Origin: Coriobacteriales bacterium | GTDB taxonomy: Bacteria; Actinomycetota; Coriobacteriia; Coriobacteriales; UBA8131 | Assembly: GCA_031256715.1 (NCBI GenBank) | Contig: JAIRQA010000017.1 | Coordinates: 1 to 45,908, forward strand | Length of the DNA: 45,908 bases | Direction: 5' to 3' | Shown: in pieces, positions 38,062-45,908 of the stretch | Layout of the letters: each line of letters starts with the position of its first letter | How positions within the stretch are numbered: the stretch's first letter is position 1 | Made by a program: the position numbers and the translations under genes | Notes under the pieces: model-generated | Told to the model about the DNA's origin: nothing | The model's database searches: none | Seen by the model: only the letters and a program-made list of their open reading frames with translations

Positions 38062-39450
38062 ATGGCAATCGGTTTTATTGAGGCTTTTAAAGGGGCAGTT
38101 GGCGGCACACTTGGCGACCAGTGGCGCGATTTTTACACTGTTCCAACTGACTTTCCTGGCACCGTAGGTCTTGTTCCGGCTGTACCTTCGTCGCAAAACG
38201 CCGGACGCGGAGCCAACTTAAAGGGCAGCGACAACATCATCACCAATGGCTCGAAACTAATTGTTCCGGAAGGCTATGGCCTTGTAACGATTGAAAATGG
38301 AGCTATAACAGGCTTTGTTTCGCAGGCGGGCGGCTACGAATTTAGGTCTGATGATGTAAACGCGAAGACCTTTATTGGTGGCGATGGCATGTTTGACTCC
38401 CTGCTTAAGCAGGCAATAGAACGTGCCAGCTTTGGTGGTAGGCCTGGTTCAGAGCATTTAGCGTTTTATGTAAACTTAAAAGAGATTCCCGGAAACAAAT
38501 TTGGTACAAGAACCGAAATTTATTGGTTTGACTCTTTTCTAAATACCCAAGTTGGCGCCTTAACTCATGGCTCATACAGCTTGCGCATAGTAGACCCTCT
38601 ATTGTTTATAAAAAACTTCGTTCCTGCTAGCTTTATCTCTGCAGGTGCAGAAATATTTGACTTTGCAGACACAAATAATAGCGCAACCGATCAGTTGTTT
38701 AATGAAGTCATTGCTTGCCTTTCTTCGGCTATGTCTAAGTTTACCAACGACCCAGACAAAGAAAATAGCATTCGCAACATTCAGCAGGGAAGCGCCCTTT
38801 TTGCAACTTCACTTTCTGCCGCGGTAGAAGAAAATTACCAATGGCGTAGCGCACGAGGACTAGAGATTGTTTCTGCTGCTTTGCTAAATATTACCTATGA
38901 TGAAGACACCAAGGCACTACTTACAGAGGTTAAGCGAGCCGATGCCTTAATGGGTGCGCGGGGCAATTCATTCTTGCAGCAATCTGTTGCGCGTGGCATT
39001 CAGGCAGCTGGCTCGAACCCATCTGGAGGCGGCGCAATGGGCATGGCATTTATGGGTATGGGGCTTAACGCCGCTGGTGGCATGGCTCAGGGGCTACAAC
39101 AACCTGTAGCTGCCGCGGCTGCGCCTACAGCAGACGCCTCGGCGTATCTCTTTGATCCTATGACTGGTCAGCCAATTAACGCAGCTGCCACGACGGGCGT
39201 TGGCGTAGCTAACGCAACAGCTGCAGGCGTTGGTGCAGCTAACGCAACAGCTGCGGGCGTTTCGCCTCAAGCGACGAGCACTGCGACAACGGCAGCGCAG
39301 GCTCAAGCTCCTTTGTCAACAGGCATTGCAGACACCACTCCAACTGAAGATCCTTATGAAAAGCTCACCAAACTTAAAGGATTATTAGATAACGGCGTTA
39401 TCACACAAGCAGATTTTGATGCCTCAAAGGCAAAGTTGCTTGGAATATAA
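38062..39450 (+). CDS. SPFH-domain protein (YdjI / virion-core-like) with C-terminal SHOCT domain
   Basis: GTVGLVPAVPSSQNAGRGANLKGSDNIITNGSKLIVPEGYGLVTIENGAITGFVSQAGGYEF; C-terminal DPYEKLTKLKGLLDNGVITQADFDASKAKLLGI; Ala-rich ANATAAGVG repeats. Confidence 0.85.
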   Translation: MAIGFIEAFKGAVGGTLGDQWRDFYTVPTDFPGTVGLVPAVPSSQNAGRGANLKGSDNIITNGSKLIVPEGYGLVTIENGAITGFVSQAGGYEFRSDDVNAKTFIGGDGMFDSLLKQAIERASFGGRPGSEHLAFYVNLKEIPGNKFGTRTEIYWFDSFLNTQVGALTHGSYSLRIVDPLLFIKNFVPASFISAGAEIFDFADTNNSATDQLFNEVIACLSSAMSKFTNDPDKENSIRNIQQGSALFATSLSAAVEENYQWRSARGLEIVSAALLNITYDEDTKALLTEVKRADALMGARGNSFLQQSVARGIQAAGSNPSGGGAMGMAFMGMGLNAAGGMAQGLQQPVAAAAAPTADASAYLFDPMTGQPINAAATTGVGVANATAAGVGAANATAAGVSPQATSTATTAAQAQAPLSTGIADTTPTEDPYEKLTKLKGLLDNGVITQADFDASKAKLLGI

Positions 39451-39459
39451 GTTTTATTC

Positions 39460-39491
39460 AATAGTAAGATATCATACTAGTAAGGTAGCAT
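39460..39491. repeat. 16-nt direct repeat (2 units) just after the SPFH gene
   Basis: aatagtaagatatcat/actagtaaggtagcat, 13/16 identical. Confidence 0.5.
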
Positions 39492-39497
39492 GCTATT

Positions 39498-40886
39498 ATG
39501 TATTGTGAAAAATGCGGCAACCAACTTTTAGATAATGCTCGCTTTTGTGACGTCTGTGGTCAATCTGTAGGAGCAATGGCTTCAAGTACGTTTGATGGGC
39601 AAGCGCCAGCAGAGCAAACGCCAGCAAGCGCTGTTGACGGGTACCAGGTAACAACTACGCAGCAAGCGCTTGGGCAAATGACTGCTGATGCAAGCGCTCG
39701 CCCATTGGGCACGAATACAAACCCTGAAGTTATAACTCAGGAAGGTAGCGGCAAGCAAGGTGTAAACCGCTGCCCAAGCTGCAGCTCTTCTGATGTTAGC
39801 TTAAACATTAAGACCGGCATGTTGCGTTGTGAGTTTTGCCGCACAGAATGGTCAGAGGCAACCGATGACCTAGATTTTGACATCGGTTCGCTTCAGGGAG
39901 TGATTATTGGCAGTGGCGCAGCAGATATCGATGCCAACTTTGATGACGTCATCACCTTAAAATGCTCTGGTTGCGGCGCGGAAGTTGTTATAGACACCAG
40001 TGACGCACAACAAGCTCGCTGCCATTGGTGCCGCAACATGCTAAGCATCAATCAGCAAATTCCCAATGGCGCAGTCCCAGATGCAATTTTGCCTTTTAAG
40101 CTAACTAAACAACAGGCCGAAGAATACATTGCTAAATTCGTTAACAAGCGTCGCTTCTTTGCGCATCCAAAGTTTACTGCCGAGTTTAACCCAAGTAATG
40201 TCATGGGGGTTTATTTGCCATATATGGTTATAGACATAAACGCACATGCCAGCTTCAGTGGACAAGGTGAACATCTTGTTCGTCGTTATACTGTAAGAAA
40301 TAATGACAAGCAGACGACCTACTATGACGCCGACCTCTACAATATCGGGCGTGACTTTGACCTGCATATAGATGATTTAACTATAGAGGCATCCTCAGAT
40401 AAACTAAACCAAACAACAAGTGCCAACAGCAACAATGTCATTAACGCGATTCTTCCCTATCCATTAAAAGAAACATTGCGCTTTAACGCGAACTACCTTA
40501 AAGGCTTTAGTTCAGAAAAACGCGATGTAAATCGTGAGCATGTTAGCAAGCTTACCGAGGCACAAGCACGTGACATTGCCAGATATCAGGCTAAAAACAT
40601 GACAGGGTTTTACGACCGTGGGGTGCGCTGGGATAGCACCAACGTAGATATGAAAGGGCAACTATGGAAGACCGTTTATCTTCCGGTCTGGCTTTATTCA
40701 TATATGCAGGTAAAGAGTGATGGTAAAAAATTTCTGCACTACGTTGCAACAAATGCTGTTACCGGCGAGACCATGGGTTCGGTACCAATTCACATGCCAA
40801 AGCTTTTGGGAGTTTCGGCAATTGTAGAAATTGTTGGGTGTGCCATAGGTATACTTTTGGCCTTTATCCTCTTACTTGTAAACTAG
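39498..40886 (+). CDS. Multi-zinc-ribbon (TFIIB-like) protein with C-terminal TM
   Basis: CEKCGNQLLDNARFCDVCG; CPSCSSSDVSLNIKTGMLRCEFC; CSGCGAEVVIDTSDAQQARCHWC; C-terminal hydrophobic helix. Confidence 0.85.
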   Translation: MYCEKCGNQLLDNARFCDVCGQSVGAMASSTFDGQAPAEQTPASAVDGYQVTTTQQALGQMTADASARPLGTNTNPEVITQEGSGKQGVNRCPSCSSSDVSLNIKTGMLRCEFCRTEWSEATDDLDFDIGSLQGVIIGSGAADIDANFDDVITLKCSGCGAEVVIDTSDAQQARCHWCRNMLSINQQIPNGAVPDAILPFKLTKQQAEEYIAKFVNKRRFFAHPKFTAEFNPSNVMGVYLPYMVIDINAHASFSGQGEHLVRRYTVRNNDKQTTYYDADLYNIGRDFDLHIDDLTIEASSDKLNQTTSANSNNVINAILPYPLKETLRFNANYLKGFSSEKRDVNREHVSKLTEAQARDIARYQAKNMTGFYDRGVRWDSTNVDMKGQLWKTVYLPVWLYSYMQVKSDGKKFLHYVATNAVTGETMGSVPIHMPKLLGVSAIVEIVGCAIGILLAFILLLVN

Positions 40887-40930
40887 GACTCGTAAACTAT
40901 GACTCGTGAGCTAAGACTCGTAAGCTAAGA
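40875..40930. repeat. 14-nt tandem repeat, 4 units, first unit contains the zinc-ribbon gene stop codon
   Basis: cttgtaaactagga/ctcgtaaactatga/ctcgtgagctaaga/ctcgtaagctaaga; stop TAG at 40884-40886. Confidence 0.9.
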
Positions 40931-40955
40931 ACAGAGATGGAGCTAGTGTATTAAT

Positions 40956-41294
40956 ATGCAATCATTAATTTATGCGAACATAATAGCTGTTGCAATTGAT
41001 AGCAGTAACGACTATAGCGCTTATCTGCCGCTACTTTTATGCCTTTCGGGGTTTATTTATTTTGCCATCATTTATTTTCGCTATCGCAATTCGGACAAGA
41101 GGCATATGCATGAAAAGGAAACGCAAACCAAGGTAGAGAATGCCACTGCCTATGACAACTTTGTTCAACATCGTAAGCGCCTGCGCAACTCCAGCATGGC
41201 CGGCGCCAACGGCGGCTTAATAGAAGGTGCTCAAAACGTAGGTAACCCCATGCTAGACGCTGGTAAAGTGCTAAAGGATTTAACTAAGCTGTAA
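40956..41294 (+). CDS. Small single-TM protein of unknown function
   Basis: One hydrophobic helix YLPLLLCLSGFIYFAIIYFRYR and a basic tail; co-directional with the SPFH/zinc-ribbon genes. Confidence 0.65.
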   Translation: MQSLIYANIIAVAIDSSNDYSAYLPLLLCLSGFIYFAIIYFRYRNSDKRHMHEKETQTKVENATAYDNFVQHRKRLRNSSMAGANGGLIEGAQNVGNPMLDAGKVLKDLTKL

Positions 41295-41543
41295 GGTTTC
41301 TCACTTTGCCCGTTCGTTTGTCCGTAGGTCTACCAGTTCGTTTGCCCGTTTGTGCCTTTACTTGGTGCATTTTAAAGAATCATTAGACATCATGTATATA
41401 TATTTATGGTATGATTTCTTTTTTGTGTTTTCTGCATAAGTTTGCTGATTACGAAGTATTCGCTATATTCGCTACAAGCTTAACGGCAAACACCTTTATA
41501 ACCATATTTAATGTATAAAATGTTAGCAAGAAGGAGTATAGAA

Positions 41544-41732
41544 ATGTCAAAGGTATGTTCTGTGTGTGGCAAACATCCGGTTGCCGGACGTAATGTTAGC
41601 CATTCGCACCGCGTCACCAACCGTGTTTACAAGCCTAACGTACAAAAGGTCACAGTTGTTCAGGATGGCTATTCTCACAAGGCAAATGTCTGCACCAAGT
41701 GCCTAAAGGCCGGCAAGGTAGCCCGTTCGTAG
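41544..41732 (+). CDS. rpmB: 50S ribosomal protein L28
   Basis: MSKVCSVCGKHPVAGRNVSHSHRVTNRVYKPNVQKV...CTKCLKAGKV; aaggag upstream of the ATG at 41544. Confidence 0.96.
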   Translation: MSKVCSVCGKHPVAGRNVSHSHRVTNRVYKPNVQKVTVVQDGYSHKANVCTKCLKAGKVARS

Positions 41733-41764
41733 CTGCATGGCTAAGCTTGCAGCATTTTAGTTCT
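41733..41764 (+). terminator. Putative intrinsic terminator of rpmB
   Basis: gctgca-tggctaagct-tgcagc followed by attttagttct. Confidence 0.5.
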
Positions 41765-41765
41765 G

Positions 41766-41816
41766 TATGATTATTAATGATTGTTAATGATTGTTAATGA
41801 TTATTTATGATTATTG
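41766..41816. repeat. 10-nt tandem repeat (about 5 units) spanning the 3' end of the thiamine diphosphokinase gene
   Basis: ttattaatga/ttgttaatga/ttgttaatga/ttatttatga/ttattg; minus-strand stop at 41794-41796. Confidence 0.88.
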
Positions 41817-42543
41817 CAATGGCGCCGCTCTCCACCTGGATGGCGGCACTTTTGTCTTCAACGACATTTGAGATTCCTCTAGGATCTAACACTTCTAATT
41901 TGGCACCTTGCAAGTTCCAGCGCAAGCCACATTCACTAATCACCGTACTTGCCATTATTGGTAATGTTGAGAAGATCTGTCCTGCCGCAAGATACTTGCC
42001 AACGTTTACTTCGCGGCCCTGTGCGACAACAATAATAATTTCTGAATCTGACAAAAGCAATAACCCCGATGGCGCAAAACTATTTGCCATCTTTGCTGCT
42101 GCGCCAAGGCATGCCAGTTCATGATCGATGCGTCCACCACGCCAATTTAGCACAACTGTGCTTTTAAAGCCTTGTTCATGTGCGCAACGCAAGGCAAGCT
42201 CTAAATCGGTCTCGTCCTTCTCAACATTATAAGCGATTATATTCACATGCTCGTGTGCTAGCTTATTATAAATTTCTTTGGGCAAAGAATCCATATCGCC
42301 AACAAGATAATCTAAAGCAATACCAGCATCTATAGCCACTGCTGCACCATAATCAGCCGCAATTACCGCGTCGCAGCATGATGCAACGCGCAAAAGTGAG
42401 GTTGCGTTGGCAATAGGACTGCCAGAGATTATCAGAGCCAGCGGGCGTATGCACTGGCTAAGTAAACTTTCTAGAACATCACGCTTAATGCTATTTGCTT
42501 TAACCGGCGCCACCTGAATGTCATATACTTTAAGCGGCAGCAC
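41794..42543 (-). CDS. thiN: Thiamine diphosphokinase
   Basis: DAVIAADYGAAVAIDAGIALDYLVGDMDSLP, NVEKDETDLELAL, NWRGGRIDHELACLG. GTG start. Confidence 0.88.
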   Translation of the reverse strand: MLPLKVYDIQVAPVKANSIKRDVLESLLSQCIRPLALIISGSPIANATSLLRVASCCDAVIAADYGAAVAIDAGIALDYLVGDMDSLPKEIYNKLAHEHVNIIAYNVEKDETDLELALRCAHEQGFKSTVVLNWRGGRIDHELACLGAAAKMANSFAPSGLLLLSDSEIIIVVAQGREVNVGKYLAAGQIFSTLPIMASTVISECGLRWNLQGAKLEVLDPRGISNVVEDKSAAIQVESGAIAIIINNH

Positions 42544-42544
42544 C

Positions 42545-43120
42545 TTAAGAAGCTAACCATTTTTTGCCAATACTATACGCACTGCCAACAACCTCACCAG
42601 GTGCGCGATAAGACCTAGACATAGAATCAAACGTGAGTAATCTAGCGTTTTCCCAAGATGGTTTACCGTTGCTTTCTACAAGATCAGAATCAATCTTTAC
42701 ATTTAGCACTTCGCCAACAAAAAGCGTGTGTGTTCCCAGCTCTACCTCATGAACAACTTGGCACTCTATATTGTAGGGAAACTCTTCAATATAAGGTGCA
42801 TCTACAAACTCACCTTTTACGGGTGTTAGCCCAGTTACGGCAAATTTATCTATATCGCGTCCACTTGCTATACCAAAAAAATCTGTCTGCGTAACATGTT
42901 TTACAGATGGCAAGTTTACAGTAAAGGCTTTTGTGCGACGTAGCGCTTCATAGCTATGACGCGATGGGCGCACCGCTATAGAAACCGCAGGCGGCTCTGA
43001 AGCAGCAATTCCACCCCAGGCAAGGGTAATCGCATTTGCTCTTCCATTGGCATCATAGGTACAAACCACCATTGCCGGATTAGGAAATAATAGACTATTT
43101 GCTTTTAGACTTTTTTTCAT
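42545..43120 (-). CDS. Flavin reductase family protein (FMN-binding split barrel)
   Basis: PNPAMVVCTYDANGRANAITLAWGGIAASEPPAVSIAVRPSRHSYEALRRTKAFTVNLP. Confidence 0.9.
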   Translation of the reverse strand: MKKSLKANSLLFPNPAMVVCTYDANGRANAITLAWGGIAASEPPAVSIAVRPSRHSYEALRRTKAFTVNLPSVKHVTQTDFFGIASGRDIDKFAVTGLTPVKGEFVDAPYIEEFPYNIECQVVHEVELGTHTLFVGEVLNVKIDSDLVESNGKPSWENARLLTFDSMSRSYRAPGEVVGSAYSIGKKWLAS

Positions 43121-43234
43121 TAGCTTCTCCCAACACAATTGCGTTATTAATTCTTGTTAATTCTTGCGGCTATCGTTGTTGTCATTCATTAGAATTATAT
43201 ATCATTATAATTAAAGCGTTACTGTTTGCACCTT

Positions 43235-43342
43235 GCAGTTTATCTGGACGCGCTACGCATTTTTCTGGACGCGCTACGCAGTTTATCTAGACGCGCTACG
43301 CATTTTTCTGGACGCGCCACGCAGTTTATCTGGACGCACTTC
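43235..43342. repeat. ABABA array of 22/21-nt units
   Basis: A=gcagtttatctggacgcgctac, B=gcatttttctggacgcgctac, alternating with few substitutions. Confidence 0.9.
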
Positions 43343-43454
43343 ATAGGGGCAACATATGCTCGCAATAAAAGATAAAGCTTTTGCCCAAAACGTGCAAATG
43401 TAAAGTCTGAACAGTAACTTAAAGATCGTAGGTAAGTATCATGATAGGTAGCAG

Positions 43455-45662
43455 ATGAAACAAACACCTGCAGGGCAACCACTAATTGCCAACCGCTTCC
43501 GCCTTCTAGAGCGACGTGGCACAGGTGGCTTTGCCAGTGTAGACATAGCTTGGGACATGAAGCTGCGCCGCCGCGTTGCTATTAAGCGCATCCCACTTGA
43601 AGTCAGCGAGCATGACCTTGTTGGCATCAGCGAAGCAAGAACGGCGGCGCTATTACAAGAGCCGCACATTGTTGCAGTGCATGATTTTTTAAGCACGGGT
43701 ACTGAAGCCCTAATCATCATGGAAAACGTTGATGGACCAAACCTCGCCGAATTAATGTCTACCTGTGCCAAACTCTTAGATCTGGATACTATCGCCGCTA
43801 TTCTCTCTGCTGTGGCACATGCCTTAGAATACGCGCACGAAAACCAAGTACTGCATCTAGACATTAAACCCGCCAATATTCTCATCGACCACTCAGGCAA
43901 TGTTAAGGTCACAGACTTCGGTCTGGCAGAACTTTCGCACGCTATAAACACAAATACCAACTTTAGCGAGTCACAAACACGCGAAGCACGATTTAATGTT
44001 GCACAAGGTGGCACCATAGGCTACATGCCACCAGAACAAATTGAAGGCACAAATGTAGACGAACGCAGCGACCTGTGGGCGTTTGCCGCACTTGCTTATC
44101 ACCTCATCTGTGGCACTAACCCCTTTTTTGCTCTTTCCCCCGAAGCGTCATTAGAGCAAATTTGTAATTCTCCTGTAATTCTGCCAACGAGTATTCGCGA
44201 TGACATAGAATACGGCATAGATGAAGCCTTAATGCAAGCACTTAATGCCGAGCCTTACGAGCGACAAGCAAGCGTAAAAGCATTCTGGAAACAACTGGCT
44301 CCCCTACTAGGCAAAACAGCAACGGGACAAAAAAATCTACGTCGCTTAGTATCAAACCGCGATTTAGGCGCGCTTGCATCAAATAACTTTAATGACACAT
44401 GCGCACAAGACGATATTACAAAAAGACCAATACACGAAAACAATGACGCTGCTAAAACAGATTATTTTTATGTCGAGAATAACTACGACAACTTTGCCAA
44501 TAATAAAAGCAGACATGGTCGCTTTAACGAATATGGTGATGAAGAAGATGACGCTAAAGCAGACGAGACAACAGAGGCTGAGGCTTACGAACGTAAAGAC
44601 AAGCGCACTCGCAATAAAAAGAGCAGAGCGCGGCGAACAGAGCCCCTGTGGCATAGCCTGCCAAGTCCTGTTCGTTTCTTGTTTGCTCGTGTTCCGGCGG
44701 GCGTTGGCGCAGCTTCTTTTGCCTGGCTTATCACAAGCTTTTTTGTTCTGTCAGAAGCATCTATTGGGTCTGCCGCTGTAACCACAAGCGTCATAAATAC
44801 TGCAGGTAGCAGTTTAGAGTCAGTCCTGATAATTAGAATTATAAGTGCTAGCATGCTAGCATTATTAGCTTTATTCACGCCAACATATGCTATAGCAACT
44901 CTAATTGCAGCTTTTTGTGCTGCTATCTTTATTGTTGGCAACCCCATATTAGCCATTGCGGCACTCATTGTTTTTGGCAGCTGGTGGTTTTTTTGTGGCA
45001 GGCGATGGTCTATAGACGCTATACTAATTATGCTTGTGCCTTTATTCTGTGCACTTGGACTGCAATTTTTGGTTTTACTGCTGGCTGTTGCTTTCTTAAG
45101 TGTATGGCGCGCGCTTTCCTTAAGCGCCATAGCCATGTTGTTTTCTGCCATGCTTGTTGTTATAACTGCAAGTCCTGATGGCTTTGGCTTAAATTCTTTG
45201 CTGCACTCTTCACTATCATTTGGCAACTTATCTGAACTGGGAGTTCTTACTGTTCAGGATGGGATTACACATCTCTTCGAGCCAATGCTTGCTCCTTTTG
45301 CGTCTGCCTTTGGCAATACCTGGTTTTGGTTATTATTTATACTATCAATCTGTGCAAGCACTTCTGGCGCACTTTTAGCGAAACGCAACAAGCGCTCTGC
45401 AGCAATTGGTGGCTGTCTACTTGCGACAACAATAATGCTTGTTGCCATACTTTTAAGCGCGGCGCTTAATACAGACATCTACATTGGAAACGTAAACATC
45501 ATAAGCGATGGCAAGGAGCTTTTAGACATTATTTTAATTCTTATGTTTAGACAGGTAGCGAGCATAATTGCACTTGCAATCTCTTGTGTATTAAGCGTCT
45601 CAATTATACTTGCTGGTATTCCAAGCAAGTATCAACAAAAGAACAAGATGCAAAAGCACTAG
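43455..45662 (+). CDS. Membrane Ser/Thr protein kinase (PknB-like catalytic domain, multi-TM C-terminus)
   Basis: GTGGFASVDIAWD, VAIKRIPLE, HLDIKPANILIDHSGNVKVTDFGLAE, GTIGYMPPEQ, DLWAFAALAYHLICGTNPF; C-terminal polytopic region. Confidence 0.92.
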   Translation: MKQTPAGQPLIANRFRLLERRGTGGFASVDIAWDMKLRRRVAIKRIPLEVSEHDLVGISEARTAALLQEPHIVAVHDFLSTGTEALIIMENVDGPNLAELMSTCAKLLDLDTIAAILSAVAHALEYAHENQVLHLDIKPANILIDHSGNVKVTDFGLAELSHAINTNTNFSESQTREARFNVAQGGTIGYMPPEQIEGTNVDERSDLWAFAALAYHLICGTNPFFALSPEASLEQICNSPVILPTSIRDDIEYGIDEALMQALNAEPYERQASVKAFWKQLAPLLGKTATGQKNLRRLVSNRDLGALASNNFNDTCAQDDITKRPIHENNDAAKTDYFYVENNYDNFANNKSRHGRFNEYGDEEDDAKADETTEAEAYERKDKRTRNKKSRARRTEPLWHSLPSPVRFLFARVPAGVGAASFAWLITSFFVLSEASIGSAAVTTSVINTAGSSLESVLIIRIISASMLALLALFTPTYAIATLIAAFCAAIFIVGNPILAIAALIVFGSWWFFCGRRWSIDAILIMLVPLFCALGLQFLVLLLAVAFLSVWRALSLSAIAMLFSAMLVVITASPDGFGLNSLLHSSLSFGNLSELGVLTVQDGITHLFEPMLAPFASAFGNTWFWLLFILSICASTSGALLAKRNKRSAAIGGCLLATTIMLVAILLSAALNTDIYIGNVNIISDGKELLDIILILMFRQVASIIALAISCVLSVSIILAGIPSKYQQKNKMQKH

Positions 45663-45696
45663 TAATGCACAGACTGCATTGTGTTAATGGTGTACG

Positions 45697-45884
45697 GCGA
45701 TAGCGAGCGGCTAAGGCGAACGGCGATAGAGAAGTGCGATAGCGAGCGGCTAAGACGAACGCCGATAGAGAAGTGCGATAGCGAGCGGCTAAGGCGAACG
45801 GCGATAGAGAAGTGCGATAGCGAGCAGCTAAGGCGAACGGCGATAGAGAAGTGCGATAGCGAGCAGCTAAGGCGAACGGCGATA
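45697..45884. repeat. 39-nt tandem repeat (about 5 units, 13-nt subunits)
   Basis: gcgatagcgagcg-gctaaggcgaacg-gcgatagagaagt at 45697, 45736, 45775, 45814, 45853. Confidence 0.92.
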
Positions 45885-45908
45885 ACACCGGTTAACCGCA
45901 ACTTGACC

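Noticed and set aside
45604-45901. Minus-strand ORFs with SLSPFALAARYRT or LSHFSIAVRLSR repeats
   Set aside because: A 39-nt array without stops in two frames is enough to create both ORFs; no independent coding evidence.
1-45908. tRNA, rRNA or intact transposase genes
   Set aside because: None recognised by eye on either strand; a tRNAscan/Infernal and ISfinder run would be decisive.

Overview
The 45.9 kb window is gene-dense. Protein content suggests Actinomycetota, class Coriobacteriia; this is inference, with no 16S present. Readable blocks in order: an EFR1-type flavodoxin/ferredoxin protein (-); molybdenum cofactor genes moeA-moaA-moaC-mogA/moaB (+); a LytTR response regulator / GHKL sensor kinase pair (-); an M20 peptidase (-); pyrG (-); a MraY/WecA-like transferase (-); a secreted YhgE/Pip-like protein plus MMPL/RND exporter (-); a D-Ala-D-Ala carboxypeptidase (-); an ACT-domain protein and phenylacetate-CoA ligase (-); a predicted PgsA-VanW fusion (-); a complete six-gene energy-converting [NiFe] hydrogenase operon in echABCDEF order (-); uvrA (-); an ArsR regulator and His-rich P-type metal ATPase (-); an SPFH/SHOCT - zinc-ribbon - small membrane protein trio (+); rpmB (+); thiamine diphosphokinase and flavin reductase (-); and a membrane Ser/Thr kinase (+). 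No tRNA, rRNA, intact transposase or cas gene was recognised. The most unusual signal is a recurring architecture in which tandem or direct repeats start at, or include, the stop codon of a gene and extend only into the 3' non-coding flank. Examples are uvrA (17 heptads), the zinc-ribbon gene (4 x 14 nt), thiN (about 5 x 10 nt), the metal ATPase (37-nt units), the ACT gene (103-nt units), the M20 peptidase (2 x 13 nt) and mogA (a 23-nt copy 71 nt downstream). Other notable items are a 72-bp perfect palindrome, a 140-nt element with perfect 17-bp inverted ends, an ABABA 22/21-nt array in a divergent promoter region, a two-copy CRISPR-like 37-nt repeat, and a hydrogenase large subunit ending exactly at the expected mature C-terminus. 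All repeat coordinates were read by eye and should be recomputed.
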